NCBI GenBank assembly: GCA_020747065.1
Contig: JAGMVK010000008.1
Location: 62,001 to 126,000, forward strand
Length of the DNA stretch: 64,000 nt
Direction of reading: 5' to 3'
From: Cadophora sp. MPI-SDFR-AT-0126
Taxonomy: Eukaryota; Ascomycota; Leotiomycetes; Helotiales; Ploettnerulaceae
Below are positions 57,247 to 64,000 of this stretch, piece after piece; the first letter of the stretch is position 1, and every line of letters starts with the position of its first letter. The notes under the pieces were generated by a model. That model was not told the origin of the DNA, made no database searches, and saw nothing but the letters and a program-made list of their open reading frames with translations. The position numbers and the translations under genes are program-made.

Positions 57247-57462
57247 GAAGCTCTACGGAGGTACATCGGTTAAGTGTTGTAAGAGGGGCCGCAGGTCCAT
57301 GCTCCTGCTCTGCAACACTTGCCTTTAAGGAGTAGTACCTTAAATTCGTAGAGAGAGCTTTTAGTAAGGGTACTTCCTATTGAAGGCAAGTGTCGCTACG
57401 ACAAGGGTAACCCTTGCCGCCCCTCTTACAACACTTCACCGCTGTACCTCCGTAATAGCTTC
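57247..57462. repeat. Fold-back inverted repeat, arms about 48 bp
   Basis: GAAGCTCTACGGAGGTAC..AAGTGTTGTAAGAGGGGC (57247-57292) pairs with GCCCCTCTTACAACACTTC..GTACCTCCGTAATAGCTTC (57417-57462). Inner words GCAACACTTGCCTTTA and TGAAGGCAAGTGTCGC add a second pairing. No coding potential. It may be a MITE or fold-back element. Confidence 0.65.
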
Positions 57463-58335
57463 AGCACAGACCATGTCTCTAAGCTCTCCAGCAGCCTTCG
57501 TACCTCAGGCTACGAGTGATCCACTGAACCTCCATTTCTCCAACATAAAGTATTATTTGAAGAAAAGAAATCCGATTAAGGAGGAGATATCAACTCTTTT
57601 TATAATAATCAAATCGACAAAAATACTAAGTGACAAATCGTCTAATCTAAAAGATTCTTTATATTTCAAGGCATTAGAAATACACTTACTAGTATTTGTA
57701 ATACGTTAATAAACAATTATTAATACTATAATAAAGTCTAAAAGTGTTATGCTAATTCTCGAAGGTTCCTTATCGTACTCTCGCTTGATAAGCAGAATAG
57801 CGGGAGCTTTACTTAAACGGGTATAGATCCCGACCTTAAGCTTAAAATTTAACCGAGTACTACTAAGAGTCAATCATGTGACTGTTATTCATGGTTATTC
57901 AATTACTAATCAAGTTATTTAACTAATTAGTCGATTACTAGTCGGTCCACCTTCTGTGGCTCGGGGCTCTGTAAGAGACTAGAATAATAGTGAAAATCGC
58001 TTGACTAGACTAGAATAACACGTGTTATTCTAGTCTAGTCTAGTCAGTCAAAACGCTGTAAACATCCACCTTCCCTTTCCTATCGGACCCCCACATTCGC
58101 ATCCCTCCTCCAATCAATTACTGTAGGTATCGATCCTGTCAAACTTCCTACTTGCAACCAATCACCAAAAAACAAGAAGCCTTGCTTCTCTATTGGTGTT
58201 CACCTCACCTCACCTCGTTCCTAACCATTCTTTCCACTCTTCTCCTCTTGCCGCGGAAGTCCCATGGTGCTGGTGCTGGTCTGGTGAACCGTTGAGATGC
58301 ACGCACTGCATCACCTCAGCCATCAATCAATCGAA
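57463..58335. other. Intergenic, AT-rich in part, contains a perfect palindrome
   Basis: The 109-codon frame at 57380-57709 has no recognisable domain. 57540-57960 is AT-rich. A 38-bp palindrome lies at 58003-58040 (listed separately). Confidence 0.35.
58003..58040. repeat. Perfect 38-bp palindrome centred on CACGTG
   Basis: GACTAGACTAGAATAACAC followed by its exact reverse complement, with no spacer. The centre is an E-box (CACGTG). A related direct word GAGACTAGAATAATAG lies 25 bp upstream. Confidence 0.9.
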
Positions 58336-58499
58336 TACTTGGTAGCTGGGATAAATAAACCCCTACCCTGTCTCTATCAGCACGAGCCTCAGCAAGGACC
58401 TGTGTCCAATTATTTCATCAGCATTAGTCTCTTTGCGGGGGAGAAGCTCCTAGAACCACACCTTCAGGGTAGGGGTTTATTTATCCCAGCTACCAAGTA
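58336..58499 (-). mobile_element. MITE family 1, copy 3 (inverted orientation)
   Basis: 164 bp from TA to TA, ends TACTTGGTAGCTGGGATAAA and the matching complement TTTATCCCAGCTACCAAGTA; the arms pair over at least 33 bp. The interior matches copies 1 and 2 in reverse. It has the least decayed termini of the three copies. Confidence 0.92.
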
Positions 58500-59515
58500 C
58501 TCTATGTAGCCTAGACCCAAAAAGCAAGTCCCTCCCCATCTCAGCCAAAACAGCCAAAACACCAAAGCAGCAGCGCAAAACTATCTCGGCATCTCCGCCA
58601 GTCGGCAAACGTGGACGCCACGAGCGATCACGCAACCCAAGTTCTCCTGTGCCCATCCATCCCGTTCCTCAAATAGGTATTGTCCAACCCCATGCCTCAC
58701 TTCTTACCTCTCAGCCAATAAACAAACATCTCCTCTCATACCTACTTCTATACAGTACATTTCTTCAGGGATGTCAGGCATGTCTGTCCCAGCGCAATCC
58801 AGTCCAAGCCAGCCCGAACCAACAGCGCGGGAATGCCCACCTCCACTGCACTCCACTCCAGCCAGCCGAACAACCACACGGTCCTGACCACGGGATTAGG
58901 AACAACACCAAAAGGCGAGAAGTGGCGAATTAACGCCTGCCGTCGTACACTCTTCTTACCATTGGTTGCATCACTTCAAATCTGTGACAGAAAATGCAGT
59001 GAGGGCTGTCAGCTGAGTGTGCTCTCACATACGGTTTGTTCCGGGCTGGGCAGGCTGTGCCAAGCTGAGGCGGTGCGGTACAGTACAATACAGTATTCCT
59101 ACTTTTTGCAGTATCGCTTGTACTGTAGTAAATTTACTGTGCTGTTCAGTAGGTAGGCATAGGCGCATTCCGAGTCAGCCATCCAATCTCATCTCATGTC
59201 ATCGCCATTAGCCAGCCAGCAGCCAGCCAGCATCGCCAAACCCACCAAATGCGGGAAGTGGACTTGATTTGCAATGCATCGCGTGTACTTTTGCTGGGTC
59301 CTGGCCTGGGTCCTGACCTAATGGACGTTCAAGAATTTTAGGTGGAGGTGGTACAGTTCATACATATTTGGCGCATCCCTCCTTACTTCACACCTTCACT
59401 CTAGATTCTCCTGCTCTCCTCTTCTTGATTTTTCTTTCGGTATATCTACCTACTGTTCAAGATATCCATCCATCTGTTTACTGAAGATTGAACATCTGAC
59501 GAAGAAGGAAACGCA
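58500..59515. other. Promoter region of the 2EXR gene
   Basis: About 1 kb without a supported gene. It has pyrimidine-rich tracts, and CAGCCAGC and CAAT-like words near 59205-59240. A CT-rich leader precedes the start codon. Confidence 0.35.
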
Positions 59516-60376
59516 TTGATAATTGCTGAATCGATCGACAACACAATGGTCATCTACGCCACAGATATGTCTCTAACACCCTCACCGTCGCACTCTCGCA
59601 ACCCCTCACCAGAACCCTCCTCCTCCTCCTCCTCCTCCTCCTCCTCCTCAAAATCCAAACAACCCTCCCAACAACCAACAACCACTTTCCCCCTCTTCCC
59701 CCACCTCACCCTCGAACTCCGCCTCCAAATCTACACCGAAGCGCTCCTCCTGCACCCGCGCGTCCTCTCCGTCACTAGCACCTCGACATCCTCCCTGCAC
59801 TGCACCTCCCCACATCCCGCCCTCCTGTCCCTCAACCGCGAAGCCCGCCACGAAGCCCTACAATCCTACCACCTAATCCGGGATCTCGAAGGCGAGCGAG
59901 GGTTCTACTACAACCCCTTGCTAGACACCATCCACCTGACCTCCTCAACGAAATACGCAGCGGCAGAAGCATCCACGACATCGACGCCACAGGACGAATG
60001 GCTTCTCTCGCTCTCGCAGATATCATCTTCCCTGCCTCAACATTTAGGGGTCTACTCCCTCGCCCTGCGCGGAGTGTCCACCCTGCCGCCTAGCTCATCA
60101 TTCGTGTCTTCCGGGGGCAGCAAAGTCCGCGAGATGTTAATGCTTGTCGGACCCGGTGCGCATCGCAGGGGAGCGAGTACGTATTGTGGGGTTGGTGTGG
60201 GGTTTATGCGGAAGATGATGTGTAGGGAGATAGAGCGCGCGTTAGAGGCGATTGATCAGGCGGGTGGGTTTGAGAGTGGGAGGGTGCCGAGTTTGGTGCC
60301 GCTTGTTGGGGGAAGTGAGGATGAGGTTGAGGAGAGAGTGTTGGAGGAGAGGGGGGAGGGTGTTTTGGTTGTTTGA
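59516..60376 (+). CDS. 2EXR-domain protein (286 aa)
   Basis: Single-exon, uninterrupted. Three possible starts exist (59516, 59546, 59567); the third, MSLTPSPSHSRNPSPEPSSS, begins the natural low-complexity N-terminus with an 11-Ser run. The 2EXR domain starts about residue 57: FPLFPHLTLELRLQIYTEAL, then ALLSLNREARHEALQSYHLI and FYYNPLLDTIHL. 2EXR proteins form very large, mostly uncharacterised families in Pezizomycotina and resemble F-box-like folds. The middle has SLALRGVSTLPP and the C-terminus is Glu/Gly-rich. GC content is high, unlike the surrounding transposon DNA. A specific function is not known. Confidence 0.85.
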   Translation: MIIAESIDNTMVIYATDMSLTPSPSHSRNPSPEPSSSSSSSSSSSKSKQPSQQPTTTFPLFPHLTLELRLQIYTEALLLHPRVLSVTSTSTSSLHCTSPHPALLSLNREARHEALQSYHLIRDLEGERGFYYNPLLDTIHLTSSTKYAAAEASTTSTPQDEWLLSLSQISSSLPQHLGVYSLALRGVSTLPPSSSFVSSGGSKVREMLMLVGPGAHRRGASTYCGVGVGFMRKMMCREIERALEAIDQAGGFESGRVPSLVPLVGGSEDEVEERVLEERGEGVLVV

Positions 60377-61885
60377 TGGGGGGAGGATATGCTATAACTG
60401 CGTGCATGTATGTTGGTTTGTTGAACTTTGTTTTGTGGGATAGGATGGCGTTGGGAATGGGAAGGGGGATGGGGGAAATAGTGGGGGGGAAAGTTGCAAA
60501 AGTCGGTTTGGAATGGACCGAGTTGGTTGTGTGTCTGTACTGTATTTTATTATTGTGTTCGATAAGCTGCGCTTGTCGCCTGGGTGGCGTTAGACATGGA
60601 GAGGGATATTTGTATTTAGCCAGGGCGTTCGGGATCAGGTACAGAAGAAGCATCATCGCTAAAAATCCGGCATGTTTACCTCTTTCCCAACCTTACAGGG
60701 CTTCTTTATTTCACCTCCAGGTTCGCTCTGTCTGTCACGACTAAATGTTTCAGGGGCTCGACTCGCTATATCTACATATTTTAAGTTCAGGAGAACATCC
60801 ATACCAATCTCCCCGTCTTTCTCGAAGTGTATCTATCTTTTGGGCTCGGCTCGACGGCCTGTCCAGGTATCGTCCTGTCTCGGCAAGCCATGGTGCATGC
60901 TCTCCACCACGACTAGCGGCTGCTGTCAGAAGATGTAAGGAATCGGATATAAAATTGCAGCACCACAGAGCATGACTCGATTAATTCGAGAACAGCTGGG
61001 CTGGACTCAGTAGACCGCAATCTCGACCTCTCGTCTATACTATACTCTCCAGTATAGCGAGCAAAAATAACCTACACTGAAAAAGAAAAAGAAAAAGGAA
61101 AACCCCGAAACAATGCAAGCGTTCGGACATAAGGTAAAGCAAAGCCTTTGTTTGCATGGACTACTTTACAGTACTGCTAGTTTTGCATTCGAGTTTGCTT
61201 GGCGTAGTAGGTATGCTCTGGCCTGGTATAAGGTTACAATATTCTAGGGGAAAAAAGGAAAAGGAAAAGGAAAAGAAAAACATTACATGTATAATACTCC
61301 ATCGATCGATCGATCGATCATTCGTTTTTATCCTGCTCTACCCGTCTCATCCTCGCCCAGCCGCCCGCCCGCTACAACTACGGCTCTCACTAGCAACCGA
61401 ACCGCCACAAAAGGGAAATAAGAAATAGGAATAGGAAAAGGGATTTTAATCTTTTGTTTATAAGAGGGTTATAGTCTTAGCACCTTTAAAGAGCCTGAAA
61501 TTCTTCTTGCCTTACTCCTCGCGACTACAGCTAGCCGCCCGACTTATCATAACAACGGCCTCGCTATGCTTCGTGTTTCTTGATAACAACTAGCCTTTAG
61601 CTAGCCTTAGCTAAGGATTAAATATCCTTACTCTTAAGAAAGACGACTCAAGAGGTTGATCGAGGCCGCTGTTAATCGAGTTGAGGAGAGGGGACGTAGA
61701 CGTGGCCTTCGGGAAGCTGCAGTAGCCTCGATTTGTCACGCGTTTGTCAGCCGGAAATTATATCTTCGTTTGCTTGTCTTACTACCTCCTTCTCTCCTTC
61801 TTTTAAGTAAGAATCGCGAGAATCGTGAATCAGGAGAATCAGGAGAGGAGAGTCGGGAGAGTCGTATTATAAAGGGTGGGGAGGT

Positions 61886-61915
<30 letters not shown>
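61886..61915. repeat. 30-base uninterrupted G run
   Basis: Thirty consecutive G on the plus strand, preceded by GGTGGGGAGGT and followed by TAAAATGGGGGGGTC. It is a strong quadruplex candidate and a likely place for length errors. Confidence 0.9.
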
Positions 61916-61916
<1 letters not shown>

Positions 61917-61989
61917 AAAATGGGGGGGTCAAAATCGTCATTTGTCTGCCAAAACTCGAATATTGCTCCAAATATGTTGGTCCGCAGGC

Positions 61990-62235
61990 CCATGCATGCA
62001 TGCCTCGGCTGGACTAGGGGTACAGATCCCTACCGGAGACGGTTCGGTGGGGTTTCGGGACAGTATATAGTCTGGCACCCCTCATACTCTCTTAGAGAAT
62101 GGACACCTTACACCCTTTTACAACTGCTTTTGCAAACCCATCAGACTTTATATATATCGATATATTGTATGATACTTGAACCGGTACTGCACCGACAAAA
62201 TAACTTGGCAATAGCATCATTTGAAAGCTAGAATA
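61990..62235 (+). repeat. Dispersed repeat, copy 2 (see 24745-24975)
   Basis: It shares AGTATATAGTCTGGCACC, CTCTCTTAGAGA, TATATATCGATATATT, CGGTACTGCACCGACAAAA and CAATAGCATC-like words, in order, with copy 1. It is probably a retroelement LTR or 5' end. No coding frame. Confidence 0.55.
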
Positions 62236-62739
62236 CGGTATATTTAGAATAGTAGAGCTTAATAGTATCGGCTACGAGGAAGCTTAAAAATTCGTGATGT
62301 GTAGAGTGGGATGGCGGGGTAGCTTTCGTGTCGTCGAACTGATCCGAGGCCCATTTTATTCTACACGTGACGCGGGATTATATTGTACCGATCGATTCAA
62401 AATCCTATGAATTGAATCCTGAATGAACCGTACATGGGTGCCAGCCTGCGGCTCACACGAAGCCTTCGAAATTAGCTAAAGTATTAGATTTTTTAGAAAG
62501 ACATATTAGAATAATCTGTTGATAAGAGTATGGTCAGTGAAACGGACAAAGTTTCAGGTATGGTGCACAGTCACAGCAGCACTCGTGGTAGCGAACACGT
62601 GATAGAGGCTTAAGAGCTGTTGGATCATATGAAGCGTAAACTACGGAAAGAGTAGACCATAGAGAGGAACAGCTTATATAAAACTACATATTAAGAGAAA
62701 ACAAAACTCTACTAAAATATACGTTTTCGTTTAGTAACC

Positions 62740-63654
62740 GGGCTGCTATTCGCGCTCGACCAAGCAGAAATACCAGCTTGCAACTTCCACAGCTTCAGTA
62801 GGCGGAAGGTCGGTCCAGAGACAGTTTTCCCAGACTTGTCTGTAAAGACCTAGCTACCAAACCAGGCCTGAATGGCGACCTTGTCACCCACGGTAAAACA
62901 AGAGGCGTCTATGATATCGCCGTCGTCTGTGGCAAGCAGGAAATGCCTCTCCAGGTGTAAAAGAAGGGGAGGTGTGGACTGTCTCTGTTACCTTAACACG
63001 TAATGGATTTGGAACTGTGAGATTTGACCCTCGCCGACGAATCAGATTCGTTCCTCAACTTCTAGCTGTAAGGAAACTAGGGCTTGTCCTTATTGAAACT
63101 GTTTTCGGCTCTCCTGAGTCTGATGAATGGTCCAAGCTGGCCTAGGAGGATACGCCTAAAGGGACAGGTTCTTCATCATTACACAAGTCGCCTGGGTTGT
63201 TATAGGCCAGCCACTTTATCCAGTTCCATTAACAGCCTCCCACGAAGGCTTCTGATCAAGACGATCGAGGTTCTCAACATACACCCATTGACCCCGGAAG
63301 TATCGAATATTAGGGACATGGTCAAGGTCCAAGACAGGAGTGGGAGTTGTGGGTCTCTTATTAGGAGATGCAAATGATGATGAGGGAGTGAGAGCCGAAT
63401 GTGGCGTATGTAGATCGACAGAATTGGATAGGTATGGGCTAGTAGTATTGCTGTCCAAGTAAGGGGGTACAGAACTGCGGAGCACCTAAGCAATTAATAT
63501 GTAGAAATAACTGGTCAAGTAAGAAACTTACAGAGAACTGGTCTATAATATCAGTTGTATCCTCTTCAAACTCATCACCCACCACCTCCAAACCAGGGGA
63601 ATCGTTCAACATTACTGTAGTCCTTCCGCTAGGGGTCTTACGGGTACCAACCAT
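62740..63654 (-). pseudogene. Unrecognised repeated gene, copy 2
   Basis: The start at 63654 reads MVGTRKTPSGRTTVMLNDSP, then a GT-AG intron (donor GTAAGT near 63532, acceptor TTAG near 63488) joins IDQFS to VLRSSVPPYLDSNTTSPYLS. Next come NSVDLHTPHSAL, SPNKRPTTPTPV, IRYFRGQWVYVENL and SWEAVNGTG, then stops. In shifting frames the rest follows as SNLTVPNPLRVKVTET, ASCFTVGDKVAIQAWFGS, GPTFRLLKLWKLQAG and SPVTKRKRI near 62755. The same blocks occur in the same order in copy 1 (46905-47708). Copy 2 preserves the N-terminus and splice sites, so the ancestral gene was spliced, about 270-300 aa. At least two frame breaks. Family unknown. Confidence 0.6.
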
Positions 63655-64000
63655 GGCGGTGGTAAAGTTGTATGAAACTTAAAGAATCAAAGTAATAGAA
63701 TGATTTAAAATAAGTTCTAAAGGAACCAGCATTCGGGAAAGAGGTATACAGGATATAAGATCGTAAGTGTAGAGCCTAAGGTAATAAGGAAGTAATATAT
63801 GAAACAGTGAGCAATCGTATAGAGCTAGGTGGCCCTAGCTTAACTGTATCAGAAATCTCGCAGCAAATGCCTAAAAAGTAAAGAAAAGCAATATAGCATA
63901 TCTCCGGTTATTAAAGTCTAATTACGAAGCAGATATGATGCATGATATAAAACGAAGAATGAAACTAGTGTAACGTTGAAGTGACGGAAGTGCTGGAAAT
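63655..64000. other. Upstream flank of repeated gene copy 2
   Basis: AT-rich, no reading frame, no recognisable LTR. It does not resemble the LTR-like repeat that precedes copy 1. Confidence 0.35.

Larger units (their letters stand above)
60377..62739. other. Intergenic, microsatellites and degraded repeats
   Basis: There are A/G-rich tracts (61079-61105, 61250-61285), an (ATCG)n run at 61300-61320 and a 30-G run at 61886-61915. Near 61640-61780 a frame reads RLIEAAVNRVEERGRRRGLR, then EAAVASICHAFVSRKLYLRL, reminiscent of a transposase DNA-binding N-terminus but too short to name. The dispersed repeat at 61990-62235 is listed separately. Confidence 0.4.

Noticed and set aside
59648..60026. 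Minus-strand frames across the 2EXR gene
   Set aside because: They are antisense of a high-GC coding region with a recognised domain on the plus strand.
61656..62231. 191-codon plus frame with a poly-Gly run
   Set aside because: It runs through the 30-G homopolymer and a non-coding repeat; only the first 40 residues look protein-like.

Overview
The window looks like a chromosomal segment of a filamentous ascomycete (Pezizomycotina). The evidence is short introns of 45-130 bp with GT/GC-AG borders in every recognisable gene, fungal families (CFEM/PTH11-type receptor, 2EXR, HET, fungal laccase, UPF0045/ECM15, PDR transporter), and alternating GC-balanced and very AT-rich blocks. In the AT-rich blocks conserved proteins can still be read through TAA/TAG codons standing where CAA, CAG or TGG is expected, the mark of repeat-induced point mutation (RIP). 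I cannot assign a genus.

Layout. 1-8.2 kb is a RIP-mutated accessory block: a PDR-type ABC transporter relic (minus strand, cut by the window edge), a Tad-like LINE 3' part, two LTR remnants and a RIP-mutated 5'-nucleotidase C-terminal domain. 8.3-14.2 kb is genic: a cytochrome P450 (minus) and an intact CFEM-domain 7TM receptor (plus). 14.2-20 kb holds repeats, a solo LTR and relics of HET, GMC oxidoreductase and ABC-transporter genes. 20-25 kb is a nested transposon pile (pogo/Fot1-like elements, piggyBac relic, LINE fragments, a solo LTR with perfect target duplication). 25.6-27.7 kb carries a 647-aa protein with a Bni4/Afr1-like C-terminus. 28.3-33.1 kb is a second AT-rich RIP block with minisatellite-like repeats. 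33.3-43.3 kb has a MITE, a BTB gene with a stop codon, an intact UPF0045/ECM15 gene, a multi-spanning membrane protein with one frameshift and a small secreted GPI-type protein. 44.4-52.2 kb is a second transposon cluster (pogo with perfect ends, Tc1/mariner relic, MITEs, truncated gypsy element with 5' LTR). 52.9-55.2 kb is an intact laccase-type multicopper oxidase. 56-58.5 kb has a mariner relic, inverted repeats and a third MITE copy; 59.5-60.4 kb is a 2EXR gene. 62.7-63.7 kb is the second copy of an unrecognised gene family also present at 46.9-47.7 kb.

The intact genes do not form an obvious pathway. The P450, laccase, CFEM receptor and GPI-type protein suit a secretory or environment-sensing accessory repertoire, but co-regulation is not shown. 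The most notable content is host-type genes destroyed by RIP, and a dispersed, apparently uncharacterised gene family.
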